Below, piece after piece: positions 10,645-23,309 of a DNA stretch of 64,000 bases. The stretch is from Saccharomyces paradoxus (taxonomy: Eukaryota; Ascomycota; Saccharomycetes; Saccharomycetales; Saccharomycetaceae), in the NCBI RefSeq assembly GCF_002079055.1, contig NC_047502.1, positions 434,001 to 498,000 of the forward strand, read 5' to 3'. The position numbers were made by a program, and so were the translations under genes. The notes below the pieces were generated by a model. That model was not told the origin of the DNA, searched no databases, and saw nothing but the letters and a program-made list of their open reading frames with translations. Position 1 is the first letter of the stretch; each line of letters opens with the position of its first letter.

Positions 10645-13041
10645 ATGAAAAACCCTAGCTTTGACTGGGAAAGATTGAAAGATGTATTTTATAGAAGCAG
10701 AGCCATTGGCGAATTAAAATGGCCAACTCAGTACGAGGACTTCAAATGTGCCTTGTCATTAACCGTCATTGCTGTAGAAATTCAAGACTTTATACAAGTA
10801 TACAATTATTTTGGGCAACTGTTAGGTAAGATCAATTTGCAGAGAATTCATGAAGATATAATAAAGTTTGAGTTCGATAAAGATGAGAAGCTGACACTGG
10901 TTACGAAAAACTGCGTCAAAATTGTAAAAAGTTGGTCCCCATTGACGATAGAAAGTATCCCGTTGCAAGACTCAATCATTGATACTATCTGGGACTACCA
11001 TAATGGAATCATGTTGCTAACAAAATCTCGTGATATATACAAGTTAAACGGAAATGAATGGGAACTCCTTTATGAAAACAAAGATAAAAAATACAACCTA
11101 TTAACAAAAAATCACTGGAGTTGCAATGACGACACCATCATTTTACTGGATGTTGACCATGTGTATCAAGTGAGTACCTCAAATGGGGCACTATTGAAGT
11201 TAATCGCAGATTCATCGTGGCACAAGGTAAAGATCTCATCTAAAGGGTTTATTTGCCTTTACAATATGAAGTACAATAAACTGCAAATATTCAAAGATCC
11301 AGTAAGAATACTAATGGAGCACAACTTGGATTCTACACCAGATGATATATGCTGGTGTGGCAACGATACCGTTGCGTGTTCTTTCGAGGACGAAATCAAA
11401 TTATACGGGCCGGATGGTTTGTATGTAACATTTTGGTATCCTTTTACTGTAACCAACCTGAGGGCAGAGGTTGACGGCCTGAAGGTTATTACGACAGAAA
11501 AGATTTACTTTTTATCAAGAGTACAGCCTCAGACTTCTAATATCTTTAGAATTGGATCAACTGAGCCAGGTGCAATGCTTGTTGACTCATTTAGTTTACT
11601 GGAGGATCACGCACCCAAAGCAATTGAAATATTGAAGAATTTTGTCCTGGAGAAGGGTGTTCTGGACTGTATTGCTGCTGCGATAGATGAATTCGAACCC
11701 AAACTACAAAAAATGTTATTGAACGCAGCATCGTATGGGAAGGCTTCTTTGCAGTATAAGTCTTTTGATGCAAGTATATTCGTAGATGCCTGCAATACGA
11801 TAAAATTATTAAACTGCTTTAGAAGTTTTGGTATTTTTTTGACAGTGGAGGAGTACAAGGGTATCACCTTGAAAGGTGTTCTTGATAGGCTGTTGACATA
11901 TCACAGATATTACGAATGTATACAGATATGCAAATTGGCTAATGAACAGTTTCTTTTGGGATACGTGTTTACTGAGTGGGCAAAGGCTAAAATTAAGGGC
12001 AGCCCTGACATAGAAGATGACGAATTGCTCGAGATATTCAAATCTCGCCTAAGTGTTATAGATGTGACGGGTACAGTGCAAATGGTTGCTATTGCGAATG
12101 TTGCATATCTAGAAGGAAGATTCCAGTTATCTCGGGATTTAGCTTTGTTAGAGAAGGACGAAGAAGCTAAAATTGAGCAACTGTATAATCTTGATGATGA
12201 TAGTATAGCACTAAAGGAGTGTATTAAAGTGCAGAATTCTAGCTTAACAATTTCATTGCTCATTGCACTCTCTAAAAAGCTAACAAATTCCCAACTGACG
12301 AAGCTTTTGATCATTGATATGTTCAACAACCCCTTGTACCTCTACTACATGAGGATGGATAAAGCCTACTTGTACGATTTTTACCGCCAAACGGACCGAT
12401 TTATTGACTTGGCTCACGTATTACTGCAGCAGGGAAAAGAACAGCAATCTTTGCACAGCTTTTTACCGCAAATTAAAGACCTCTATAGCAAAGCACAAAA
12501 CAGTGAATCGGCCAGTAATGTCGTAGAACAACTTCAAAGACAAGAAAAATTGTGGGTATACCAGGAATCATTAGGCAAAAGATTCGGTATCTCATTCACT
12601 AATATGACTCTAGATCAAACGCTTTCAAAGTTAATCGAAACAGGACAAGACAAACAAGTGAAAGAAATAGTTAAAAAGTTCAAAATAAACGAAAGAAAGC
12701 TGTATCACTTAAAATGTAGAACATTAGTTCAAGCCAAGAGGTTCGACGAACTACTACAGTTTGCTCGGTCAAGGAAATCACCAATTGGTTATATGCCATT
12801 CTACACATACTTAAAAAGCAGAGGACATATAAATAAAGCTACCCCTTATGTTAATATGATACCTGGCCTTTCTTACCAGGAAAAGAAAAAGCTTTATATG
12901 GACTGTAAGAGCTTTCGTGATGCAATTCAACTAGCAGGAAAGGAAAAAGACATTCCGGGCCTAAAGGAGATATATAATATTATACCTTCCAATGAACCAG
13001 AATTAAAAGCACTTGCGAATGAAACGATGAGCAAAATATAG
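10645..13041 (+). CDS. VPS16: Vps16, HOPS/CORVET core subunit
   Basis: The product is 798 residues from ATG 10645 (MKNPSFDWERL), the S. cerevisiae length. Vps16 is a class C Vps protein in the core of both the CORVET and HOPS tethering complexes, which capture endosomes and vacuoles for SNARE-driven fusion; it binds Vps33. The N-terminal half reads as a beta-propeller (repeated hydrophobic strands such as GIMLLTKSRDIYKLNGNEWELLYE). The C-terminal half from about residue 400 is an alpha-solenoid (SKLIETGQDKQVKEIVKKFKI and later helices). A longer frame upstream has no ATG. NOP4 follows on the same strand. Confidence 0.96.
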   Translation: MKNPSFDWERLKDVFYRSRAIGELKWPTQYEDFKCALSLTVIAVEIQDFIQVYNYFGQLLGKINLQRIHEDIIKFEFDKDEKLTLVTKNCVKIVKSWSPLTIESIPLQDSIIDTIWDYHNGIMLLTKSRDIYKLNGNEWELLYENKDKKYNLLTKNHWSCNDDTIILLDVDHVYQVSTSNGALLKLIADSSWHKVKISSKGFICLYNMKYNKLQIFKDPVRILMEHNLDSTPDDICWCGNDTVACSFEDEIKLYGPDGLYVTFWYPFTVTNLRAEVDGLKVITTEKIYFLSRVQPQTSNIFRIGSTEPGAMLVDSFSLLEDHAPKAIEILKNFVLEKGVLDCIAAAIDEFEPKLQKMLLNAASYGKASLQYKSFDASIFVDACNTIKLLNCFRSFGIFLTVEEYKGITLKGVLDRLLTYHRYYECIQICKLANEQFLLGYVFTEWAKAKIKGSPDIEDDELLEIFKSRLSVIDVTGTVQMVAIANVAYLEGRFQLSRDLALLEKDEEAKIEQLYNLDDDSIALKECIKVQNSSLTISLLIALSKKLTNSQLTKLLIIDMFNNPLYLYYMRMDKAYLYDFYRQTDRFIDLAHVLLQQGKEQQSLHSFLPQIKDLYSKAQNSESASNVVEQLQRQEKLWVYQESLGKRFGISFTNMTLDQTLSKLIETGQDKQVKEIVKKFKINERKLYHLKCRTLVQAKRFDELLQFARSRKSPIGYMPFYTYLKSRGHINKATPYVNMIPGLSYQEKKKLYMDCKSFRDAIQLAGKEKDIPGLKEIYNIIPSNEPELKALANETMSKI

Positions 13042-13142
13042 AGCAGATATCCGTTATAGACACATTGTGAATCCTTAGCCTTTTATTGAATGATTAATTG
13101 CTGCCATTATGTACGTGCCGTTATTTAAGTTAGTTTCCTATA

Positions 13143-13217
13143 GGGTTACCCAAAGAACGGCGAAGGAAAAAAAATAATTTTCACTGAAAAATTTCAAGAG
13201 CCCATCTCATCTCATCG
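13143..13217 (+). promoter_or_regulatory. NOP4: Ribosome-biogenesis promoter elements of NOP4 (RRPE and PAC)
   Basis: TGAAAAATTT at 13185-13194 is an RRPE element. CTCATCTCATCG at 13206-13217 is the reverse complement of the PAC core (CGATGAG). This pairing is typical of yeast ribosome-biogenesis genes, where Stb3, Tod6 and Dot6 bind. The pair lies about 110-140 bp before the NOP4 ATG. GGTTACCCA at 13144-13152 is a weak Reb1-like match. Confidence 0.75.
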
Positions 13218-13261
13218 TTTACTTTAAATTAAATACTATATACAAGGCACTCTATTAATAA

Positions 13262-15382
<2,121 letters not shown>

Positions 15383-15793
15383 AAATTGAGCCATATTTAT
15401 AGGAATTTTGATTTGTATTCTTTTACATATGTACATTATATTTTAAAGAGTAGATAGATGAATCTCTAACTTACTTAAAAGTCTTTTATGTCGTTATTTT
15501 AGCATAATATTTCCACGCGAAGTGTAAGAAATTCAGTATACATACTGCCCGGCATCTGGACCAAAAGGTCGTGTCGACTATGTGAACTATTTGCCAACAT
15601 ATTTCTAGTTTAATCTAGAGTCACTCCATTATTTTTACCGGAATATTCACTGTATTCATGTTCTCATTGGCTCTAATCAAGACATTGAAACTGTATGCAG
15701 GTTTAAATATTATAAAAAAATAAAAAAAGTTTAATGAATATAATAGTGACAGTGCTCATGCAATAAAAATCTAAATTATATAAAAATAGAAGC
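15383..15793. other. Convergent NOP4/SSN3 3' region
   Basis: AT-rich 3' flanks. TACATATGTACATTATA near 15425 is the kind of TA-rich element used in yeast 3'-end formation. No gene-like frame and no RNA gene is seen. Confidence 0.4.
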
Positions 15794-17473
15794 CTATCTT
15801 CTGTTTTTCTTTCGAGATGGCTCATCTGATGCATTATTTCCTGACACTGCAGCGGCCGCGGCTGCTGCGGCGGCTAGGATTCTACGGTTAACACCGAGTC
15901 CACCTAGGGCATTCGCAGCGGCACCTGCGGTGATTCCTGACGCTTGTGTGTTGCTTTTCGTTCTTGATCCGAGATTCATGATGTCATTATCGTTTGTGTG
16001 AATTCTTCTTGCCGGGTATTTATAAGTTAGACCTTCAAACACATTCTCACTAACAGGAATGTCACTTTCCGTGAAATAATTATGTTCCAAAGCATTAAAT
16101 GCGTCAATCCTTTTAATTGGATCATAATTTAACAAGTGGTAAAGCAAGCTTAATGCATGCTTGTCTCTTCCTCCCGCGGAGTGATACCATGTAGCCAGAT
16201 TATCCCTATACTTCGGAAACTTCGTGATTTGATCATACTCTGGATACTTCTCCAAATAAGGCCAAACTTTTTGATCTGGAGTTCCAAGAACTTCCAAGAT
16301 TCTTTGTAATTGATTTACTTGGAATGGAACTGTCTTTTTAGAGTCTAGCTTAGCTTCTTCACCTTTAAATATGGGCTGCAACCCAATCAGTTCTGCAAAA
16401 ATACAACCAACGGACCATAAATCAACTGCAGGAGTATAGTGCCGTGCTCCCAACAGTAACTCAGGTGCACGGTACCATATGGTGACAACCACCTTATCCC
16501 CGGTATAAAGAGTTTGCAGCATATTATGAAATTTCCTAGCCAGGCCTAGATCACCAATTTTAACGCACCCATCTATGGTCACCATTATATTTGCAGGTTT
16601 CAAATCACGATGAAGTACCCAATTTTGATGAAGATAAGACACACCATCTAAAAGCTGCCACATAATAGATCGAACCATTCTTGGCGGTATCATCCTTTTT
16701 TCGGGATGGGAATGGAAGTGGATAATTTGTAGCAGATCATGCTCCGCGTATTCGTATACCATATGAACACATTTCCTTTCCAGAAAAATTTCCACCAATG
16801 TTGTTAAATGCTTATTATGCAATTCTCGACATAATGCCATTTCCCTACAGGCACTCTGAGAGATACCTGTATAATGCAATTGTTCAACACCGTCTTTCTC
16901 TGTTTTGAACTTCTTAATGGCATAAAATGCTGTTAACGGTTTCTTAGTAGGAGTTTGTTTTTGAGAATTATATTGAGGAGATGCATCTCCTCTCGTAGTT
17001 CGTATCCTTCCGGGAGTTATTCCCTCATCCTTTAGCAAATTTCTTCTCAACGTGTTTGTAGTCGCCTGCAGGTCCATTGAAGAGTTTGATTTTGGTTGCG
17101 CGCTATCAAACTGCGGAATTTTCGCATTGATACCATTCATATTTGAGCCATTAGCTGAATTAATACCAGAACTAATACCAGAACCAATCTGTCTTTTTGC
17201 TTTGTAAACTTTACCATATGTGCCCGCAGCAATGTAGCCAATAACTTCGTATTTTTCTAATACAGATACCCGCATTCTATCTTTTCTTGCCTTATAAGGT
17301 CCAATGGTAAAAACATCATTATTGGCCATTAACATCGGGGCTTTTCCGTGCACACTTCCGATTGTGTTTTTCTTTCCCACAAACGATTGAGATTGCTGCT
17401 GTCCTTGTACCTGCATAGGCCTTTGGTACATTGGCTGATAGGAGTTTTGTGCTCTATCCTTGCCATTATACAT
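15794..17473 (-). CDS. SSN3: Ssn3 (Srb10/Cdk8), Mediator kinase
   Basis: The product is 559 residues from ATG 17473 ([12 protein letters not shown]); S. cerevisiae has 555 as I recall. It is the cyclin-dependent kinase of the Mediator CDK module, paired with cyclin Ssn8; it phosphorylates the polymerase II tail and factors such as Gcn4, Ste12 and Msn2. The Gln-rich N-terminus precedes the kinase domain at about 75-400. Visible motifs are [18 protein letters not shown], the CDK8-type helix [24 protein letters not shown] (Leu in place of the usual DFG Phe, normal for CDK8) and [11 protein letters not shown] large insert separates the glycine loop from the AIKKF lysine. The tail has nine consecutive Ala. 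Confidence 0.96.
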   Translation of the reverse strand: MYNGKDRAQNSYQPMYQRPMQVQGQQQSQSFVGKKNTIGSVHGKAPMLMANNDVFTIGPYKARKDRMRVSVLEKYEVIGYIAAGTYGKVYKAKRQIGSGISSGINSANGSNMNGINAKIPQFDSAQPKSNSSMDLQATTNTLRRNLLKDEGITPGRIRTTRGDASPQYNSQKQTPTKKPLTAFYAIKKFKTEKDGVEQLHYTGISQSACREMALCRELHNKHLTTLVEIFLERKCVHMVYEYAEHDLLQIIHFHSHPEKRMIPPRMVRSIMWQLLDGVSYLHQNWVLHRDLKPANIMVTIDGCVKIGDLGLARKFHNMLQTLYTGDKVVVTIWYRAPELLLGARHYTPAVDLWSVGCIFAELIGLQPIFKGEEAKLDSKKTVPFQVNQLQRILEVLGTPDQKVWPYLEKYPEYDQITKFPKYRDNLATWYHSAGGRDKHALSLLYHLLNYDPIKRIDAFNALEHNYFTESDIPVSENVFEGLTYKYPARRIHTNDNDIMNLGSRTKSNTQASGITAGAAANALGGLGVNRRILAAAAAAAAAVSGNNASDEPSRKKNRR

Positions 17474-17885
17474 TTCTCTCTTTTCCGTCAAAAACTAGGC
17501 GGGCCTTAACTTCAATTAGGAAACAAAAAAACTATCTTCAATATATCTTTCCCGCCTTTTCTCTTTCCTCTAGGCCCCTCTAGTATCCTTTTTGTCAGCG
17601 GTGATTGTGGGATAACTTCTAAGTACTGTAGCAGGAAAACGAAGCGCAACTTAACCCACACCACGTGATTCTTTGAGGCTTTAGATGTGTGATACTTATT
17701 TCACTGTTAAAAAAAGACTATAATTTCCTCTTATCAAAACTCTCTGAAACGAAACCATAAGTATATATAACACATATATAACGAAGTACAATATATTGGA
17801 AATCTATAAATCATATGCCGAATCCGCAGCTTCAATTGAAAACAATAATCCGTCTTTGGGCCAGAAAAAAAAAGAAAAAAAAGCT
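17474..17885. promoter_or_regulatory. SSN3 promoter and MRX11 3' flank
   Basis: Two minus-strand genes are separated by 412 bp. A Cbf1-type E-box CACGTG lies at 17662-17667, about 190 bp upstream of the SSN3 start. A purine-rich A tract lies beside the YPL041C stop. Confidence 0.45.
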
Positions 17886-18548
17886 CTATTTCTTAATAAG
17901 GTGCTTTAATTTTTGAAAGGGAAGGAGCAGCCATTTCCCAAAATATGGGGCTCCCCAGATACTAATGAAAATGCGTACCGGATATAGTAATTTTACTGTA
18001 ACGTATGCTATTGTGCCAGATAAAATCAGCTTGTTTTTGTTGAGACATTCCTGATATCTCTTACCAACAAATTTCTCCATAGCTGCATGACAGCTCTCCA
18101 TTAACCCATTTAAGAAGCTAGGCAGTTTAAAATCATCAGAGAGGTCGAGGTTATAAAGCAACCACCATAATAGAAATAGTGGCAGTATAGCTGTTAGCTC
18201 ATGCAAGATGAAGAATGATGTAAGTGTTGGGACCGTACCAGCCTCACTGAGGCGGTTGAAATAATGTGAAAATTTAGGATTCTTGTTTAACCTTGTCAAA
18301 AGTCGTGATTTAGAAAATATTCTACGTAGTCTGTCCTCCCTTCTTTTCACCGGATCCACATTTCCAGATATGGATCTAATTTGGGTTGGTCCGCCAAGTC
18401 TAGTGCCCATCAACATGGTCAATTGCACTGGTCTCTTAAGCACGAGCTCCAAAGGTCTATTAAAAATAAATCTGGAGCTCGTCTGTAATTGAAAAGGCCT
18501 AAAGAAAAACTTTACCACAGTCATATTTCTGGGGAGCTGCTTTGGCAT
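17886..18548 (-). CDS. MRX11: YPL041C (Mrx11), mitochondrial membrane protein
   Basis: The product is 220 residues from ATG 18548; an internal Met at residue 9 is an alternative start. I recognise it as the YPL041C orthologue by sequence and position; the name MRX11 comes from its reported association with the mitochondrial gene-expression assembly, and its molecular role is not known. The N-terminus is Arg/Lys/Phe-rich and lacks acidic residues, like a mitochondrial presequence (FFFRPFQLQTSSRFIF). The body has a hydrophobic segment at about 127-147 (FFILHELTAILPLFLLWWLLY) and a second, weaker one near 185-200. The tail is basic (FQKLKHLIKK). It is followed in tandem by SSN3. Confidence 0.8.
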   Translation of the reverse strand: MPKQLPRNMTVVKFFFRPFQLQTSSRFIFNRPLELVLKRPVQLTMLMGTRLGGPTQIRSISGNVDPVKRREDRLRRIFSKSRLLTRLNKNPKFSHYFNRLSEAGTVPTLTSFFILHELTAILPLFLLWWLLYNLDLSDDFKLPSFLNGLMESCHAAMEKFVGKRYQECLNKNKLILSGTIAYVTVKLLYPVRIFISIWGAPYFGKWLLLPFQKLKHLIKK

Positions 18549-18771
18549 AACACTTATTTCTGCATAGTTTCTCTAAAGTAACATTTTTATGTTCCTCTTC
18601 TTTCCTTCTTGTTCGTATAACGCGCTGAGAGTTAGTAAGAACAATAGGCCGAGGCCCTGCATCAAAATCTTGGTAGGGACGTGTTAAGAAGCCACTGATA
18701 AGTACAAGAGTTTTTCTATTTCATAAGAGCCAGAAATTGGCATTTTTATATACATGAAATGTACATGTCAG

Positions 18772-21700
18772 TCAAGACACTAGATGATCGACAGCTTCTT
18801 TACATCTATCACATAATTTATCCTCTTCTGCTGAGCTAGCTTTCCAGCATCTAGGGCAGTCGTGTTTTTTGCTTCGTTCAATCAAAATTTGTACATATAT
18901 TCCACTTCCCAATTCAATGGTTGGTAGACTGTTGTGATCACTGTCTATCTGCAATATATCAACAGCAGATGATTGCAAGATGTCGCAAAGTTCACCAGAA
19001 CTGAATGGGAGGTGATGCTTGGTGAAAACGGTAACGTGGCTTTGTGTAGTTTTGGTGACACCTTCTTTTTGACTCCAACTCCTAAATTCTTTCTGAAACT
19101 GCCTTAAAATTTTCAGTTCAAACTCTTCAAAGGAGGTGATGGTGTCCGTATTTGTGTGGAAAAGTGGCCACTTTCCACGTATCGGACTAATATTTATATG
19201 TTCTTTCCCTTGTAACCATCCTTCTGGTACGTAATTCCATACTTCTTGGACCACAATGGGCAAGATTGGCGCAAGAATTGCCCTGTATGCATTTAGTATA
19301 TGGAAAAGTGTTGTTTGGACCTGCCTTCTTGTCAAGGACGATATCTGATCAGAATATAAAGTGTCCTTTGAAATATCAAAATAAAACGCCGATAGCTCGT
19401 TGTTTAAGTGATATTGTAGAGTAATAAGAACCTTAGAAAAGTTATAATTTTGGTAGTACTCTCTTGTCGTTTTTAGCAGCTCATTTATCTTATACAAGGT
19501 ATATTGATCAACACGGCGTAATTGCTCCACCGGCAAAAGGTTGAAATCTTGGGACTTCTGTAAATTACTCAATAAGTAGCGAAAAGTTAATCTAATTTTT
19601 TTCAAAGCTTCTCCCACATGCTTCATCACAGTTGGACCAGCAACTATATCAGTAGTGAAATTCGATTGCGCTATCAGATACCTCAACCCGTCAACGCCTA
19701 AAGCTGGTAACCCTAATTTTCCGTCACCCCGAATTATTGCTTCGGCAGAAATTGTATTTCCCACAGACTTTGACATTTTCAGACCATTTTCATCCAAGGT
19801 AAAACCATGAGTAATCACTTCCTCATATGGTGGAACAGGTACATTACTTGATGCTACTTTTGTTAACAGTGAACTTTGAAACCACCCTCTATGTTGATCA
19901 GATCCTTCCAAACAAACTTGGTACAATGGGGATGGAAGTTTTGTCAGTCTTAAGCTCTTTTCATAAAAGTCTTTGATTACACTCCATGACGACCCACTAT
20001 CAAACCACACATCCATGGTATCTTGAGAACGGCAGTATTCATGTGCCACTTCGTGATATTTTTCCGGTAACCATTCTTTCATGTCATTATCTTTATTGTT
20101 AAACCATGAATCAATTCCTTTTTGTTTGATTTTTTCTATGGCATGCCCCAAGGTTTCAGAATTCATCAAAATAGAATCCGGTTCGCTCTCCTTGTAAAAG
20201 CTTAGTATAGGGATGCCCCATGAGCGTTGTCTAGATATACACCATTCATTTCTGCTTTTAATAAAGGATGAAAGCCTTGGATAGCCCCGTTTGGGACAAA
20301 ACTTGACGCGTTCGATACTTTCCAGAGCCAAATTCTTTACGTCGTGCAGATCTGCAAACCATTGCGGGGTGGCTCTTATTATGACAGGTTTCTTGGATCT
20401 CCAGTCGTACGGATAGGAATGAGTGTATTCGTGAGATTTATAGAGTAGATTAAGGTCACTTAACTTCCGTAGAATGATTTTTGCGGTTTCGACATCCAAT
20501 ACTTGTCTACCTTGTGTTGGGTCCTTTTCATCTCTCATGATTGTTCTGACGGACTGAGGAAGTTCATTTAATTCGTAACGACCCTGATGGTCCACGGGAG
20601 AATAAATTTCAAGCCCATTTTGCATACCAATCAGATAGTCATCTTGTCCATGTCCTGGCGCTGTATGAACCAATCCTGTCCCTGTACCGCTGGTAACATG
20701 CGCACCATTTAATAAGGGCCTGCTAACATTATCGTCTATTAAGAGGTTTTGATAACATAGCCCATGCATTTGAGTTCCTTGGAATTGTTTGATTGTCTTG
20801 AATGAGTCAATTGGCAGACCCAATTCGTCAATGGAGTCTGTCTCTACAACCATCAGTTCATTGTTTACGCGTAATAAGGAATAAGAAAAATCTTGGTTAA
20901 AACAGATCGCTCGATTAGAAAATAGGGTCCATGGAGTACTGGTCCAAATCAAACAGTATATAGGTAAGTTGTTTGTTATTCCCAGTTTTTTGCACAGATC
21001 TATCTCAGATTTCTTTTCAAGAGGAAATTTGACATAGGCGGCAATGGATTTATGGTTTTCATTATACTCCAATTCCCCTTCTGCTAAAGCTGTTCTAGTT
21101 TCTGTACCCCAGTAGACTGGTTTGTTCTGTCTCTTAATCAGTCCTTTTTCAAACATTTCTTTAAAAATATTTAGTTGATTAATTTCATAGTCTTTATTCA
21201 TCGTTAGGTATGGTGTTTCCCAATCTGTCAAAATAGCGAAATGTTTGAAAGTTTCCCTCTGCTTCTTAATTGCCTTCTGTGCATGTTTTAACGCCATTGA
21301 CCTGATTTTTAAGGGCGATATTGATTCGATCTGTTGCACGCTCAAATCCTTCAATGCTTTAATCTCAATGGGCAATCCATGACAATCCCAGCCAGGCTTA
21401 TAAAAAATATACCTTCCCTGTGAAAGTTGATATCTATTTATAATATCCTTCAGAATTTTATTCAGAGCATGGCCGAGATGTAGGTCGCCGTTTGCATAGG
21501 GTGGTCCATCATGCAAGATGAATAACTTTTCCTTGATGAATTTTAATTTCTCATCAGTTGTATTAAGCTCTGAAAATTCTTTGAAGAAATCACTTAGTTG
21601 CTCCTTATAAACTAACTGAGAAGATTTTGGTATTAATTCCCTCAGTGTAATGTCTAAATTTGATCTACTAGGGAATTTGGTCTTGGGCAAGTTCAATGTT

Positions 21701-21780
21701 TTTTGGTAGGCATGTTTGGCAAGATATCGCTTGTTAATAATGCTAAAGATGTGTTGAGGCTGAAGCCTAGCGCACTTCAT
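18772..21780 (-). CDS. ISM1: Ism1, mitochondrial isoleucyl-tRNA synthetase
   Basis: The product is 1002 residues, identical in length to S. cerevisiae Ism1. It charges mitochondrial tRNA-Ile. The class Ia signatures are clear: a HIGH-type motif in HDGPPYANGDLHLGH, the editing-domain segment GTGLVHTAPGHGQDDY, the LEGSDQHRGWFQSSLL motif, and KMSKS in GLKMSKSVGN. The C-terminus has a zinc-type cluster (CPRCW...CDRC) as in bacterial-type IleRS. The first about 20 residues (MKCARLQPQHIFSIINKRYL) are basic and amphipathic, fitting a targeting sequence. It shares a 225-bp divergent promoter with YPL039W. Differences from the S. cerevisiae sequence are spread along the protein, denser in the C-terminal anticodon-binding part. 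Confidence 0.95.
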   Translation of the reverse strand: MKCARLQPQHIFSIINKRYLAKHAYQKTLNLPKTKFPSRSNLDITLRELIPKSSQLVYKEQLSDFFKEFSELNTTDEKLKFIKEKLFILHDGPPYANGDLHLGHALNKILKDIINRYQLSQGRYIFYKPGWDCHGLPIEIKALKDLSVQQIESISPLKIRSMALKHAQKAIKKQRETFKHFAILTDWETPYLTMNKDYEINQLNIFKEMFEKGLIKRQNKPVYWGTETRTALAEGELEYNENHKSIAAYVKFPLEKKSEIDLCKKLGITNNLPIYCLIWTSTPWTLFSNRAICFNQDFSYSLLRVNNELMVVETDSIDELGLPIDSFKTIKQFQGTQMHGLCYQNLLIDDNVSRPLLNGAHVTSGTGTGLVHTAPGHGQDDYLIGMQNGLEIYSPVDHQGRYELNELPQSVRTIMRDEKDPTQGRQVLDVETAKIILRKLSDLNLLYKSHEYTHSYPYDWRSKKPVIIRATPQWFADLHDVKNLALESIERVKFCPKRGYPRLSSFIKSRNEWCISRQRSWGIPILSFYKESEPDSILMNSETLGHAIEKIKQKGIDSWFNNKDNDMKEWLPEKYHEVAHEYCRSQDTMDVWFDSGSSWSVIKDFYEKSLRLTKLPSPLYQVCLEGSDQHRGWFQSSLLTKVASSNVPVPPYEEVITHGFTLDENGLKMSKSVGNTISAEAIIRGDGKLGLPALGVDGLRYLIAQSNFTTDIVAGPTVMKHVGEALKKIRLTFRYLLSNLQKSQDFNLLPVEQLRRVDQYTLYKINELLKTTREYYQNYNFSKVLITLQYHLNNELSAFYFDISKDTLYSDQISSLTRRQVQTTLFHILNAYRAILAPILPIVVQEVWNYVPEGWLQGKEHINISPIRGKWPLFHTNTDTITSFEEFELKILRQFQKEFRSWSQKEGVTKTTQSHVTVFTKHHLPFSSGELCDILQSSAVDILQIDSDHNSLPTIELGSGIYVQILIERSKKHDCPRCWKASSAEEDKLCDRCKEAVDHLVS

Positions 21781-22005
21781 AGGTAGTTAAAGATCGTTTT
21801 TAGTATATTGAGTTCATGTGACTTTTAACCTTGGTCCATTATATTTGCTGTTTTTCTGCGTTTCTTAACTCGCTGGCGGAAAAAGAATTCGACATTTTCA
21901 AAGAGGATTTTATTGTTTTCAAAAGTGCATTATATGGGGCGACACATCATCGCCATCCATATTAAACATTTAAAGAATACGGGGTAGAGTTATTCACTCT
22001 GGGAG

Positions 22006-22956
22006 ATGCTGAGTGAGGAGTATAATTTAGGCAGTGCGAATAACATGACATCTGCTGAGTTGTCTTTGAGACACCAGAAAATGGTGTTGAAAAAGTTTAT
22101 GGTAGCACAAGTGACTAAGGGGATTATGCAGCGATATGCGAGTCTGTTAGTGAGCATGTCTAGTGATGATAGCAGTACGATTACTGGCACAAATCATTTG
22201 AAGACAGCCAAATTCTTAGAAATAATCCTTCACAGAGCCAAATCATCGCATTTACAGTTCAAAAAAGTCTGTTGTATTGTTATCAAGTTTCTAGACTGCT
22301 GCTTGAAGGAAACTAACTATATGAAGTTTTTGAAGTTCAATTTGCACAAGCTAATTGTAGCCGCTTTCATATTAAGTGTACCAAATGTTGTAGGCGATGA
22401 CCGCGATAGGATAACCACAAGAAATGAAACTTATCATTTCTATTCCCAAATAACAGGTTTGTCACTGGAAGAGGTGATAAATTGTTGTTCCATTGTGAGG
22501 CCCGTACTTATTCGGCGGAGTAGACAACAACGCAGGCAAATGTTGTCTCGGCGTGATCAGCATTCCTATTTCCCCAGAGGTACTTTTATGAATTCCCATT
22601 CACCAGCATCGCCTTTTTTCTCTGCGAATAGGTCAGCTGATGATCTGCATGTACATACAAATGCGTACCCACTTCGTAATCATTCCGATGGGGAAGACCA
22701 TCACAGGCGGTGGGAGCATGGGGAAGCACACAGCATGGAGGCGGATGCCGGTACATATCGACATACCACGTTTATCCCGGATACACCAAATGTTTTGCAT
22801 TCTAGATCATTGATTGAGTGCGGAATCGAACCCGCCCAGGCAAGTGACTCTAGTGAATGGTCGGGTCAAAGTAACGGATATGTTTTGGGAACAGAATTAC
22901 AGGAGTTTAACAACATTGGTAAAAAGTTAGTTCAAGATTCTTTTAGGATAGTATAG
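22006..22956 (+). CDS. YPL039W: YPL039W, unknown protein with weak cyclin-like pattern
   Basis: The product is 316 residues, the annotated S. cerevisiae YPL039W length, from ATG 22006. It has no assigned function. Residues about 64-168 have an all-helical pattern that resembles the Pho80/Pcl cyclin box: [18 protein letters not shown], a second helix with [11 protein letters not shown], then [19 protein letters not shown], then a Tyr and [12 protein letters not shown]. In Pcl proteins the corresponding parts are a short helix ending in a basic residue, a helix with a Tyr/Phe-rich face, the RxFLxAlxxAxK helix and the xISGLSxxE helix. The C-terminal half (about 170-316) is disordered and rich in His, Arg and Ser. 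The cyclin relation is my inference from pattern only; several consensus residues are absent. Confidence 0.85.
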   Translation: MLSEEYNLGSANNMTSAELSLRHQKMVLKKFMVAQVTKGIMQRYASLLVSMSSDDSSTITGTNHLKTAKFLEIILHRAKSSHLQFKKVCCIVIKFLDCCLKETNYMKFLKFNLHKLIVAAFILSVPNVVGDDRDRITTRNETYHFYSQITGLSLEEVINCCSIVRPVLIRRSRQQRRQMLSRRDQHSYFPRGTFMNSHSPASPFFSANRSADDLHVHTNAYPLRNHSDGEDHHRRWEHGEAHSMEADAGTYRHTTFIPDTPNVLHSRSLIECGIEPAQASDSSEWSGQSNGYVLGTELQEFNNIGKKLVQDSFRIV

Positions 22957-23309
22957 TAAAGTATAGTTTATTGTGCTGTTCATTATTCAAGAGTCTTTTT
23001 TTATTCGGTTTATATTTACTTGAGTTCATGGCAAAGAATACATGTATAATTAATTATACACAAAAAAAAATTTTGAAAGGGAGCTTTCAGAGAAGCAGGT
23101 ATATAAATGTGACTTCTCTCCAAATCTATAGAACCATATTTTGCCGCCATTCTTTAGTTTAAAAATTTGCTTGCTCATCTGGTTTTTTTTTTTGTCTAAT
23201 GAAATGTATAACATGGGAAGGAAAAAAAAAGCCGTTCCTTCAATACATGAAGAGCATTAACTATTAACGAGCTGGGCGCATATACATAGTCGGTAGTCTA
23301 TATGTGCAT
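22957..23309 (+). promoter_or_regulatory. MET31: MET31 promoter with TATA box and start-overlapping uORF
   Basis: TATATAAA at 23100-23107 is a consensus TATA box about 200 bp before MET31. ATG-TGC-ATA-TGA at 23302-23313 is a three-codon upstream frame whose stop overlaps the MET31 ATG (ATATGA). Poly(A) and poly(T) runs occur around 23060-23230. Confidence 0.5.

Noticed and set aside
18631-18637. TACTAAC on the minus strand upstream of YPL041C
   Set aside because: No matching 5' splice site is found in the short upstream gap.
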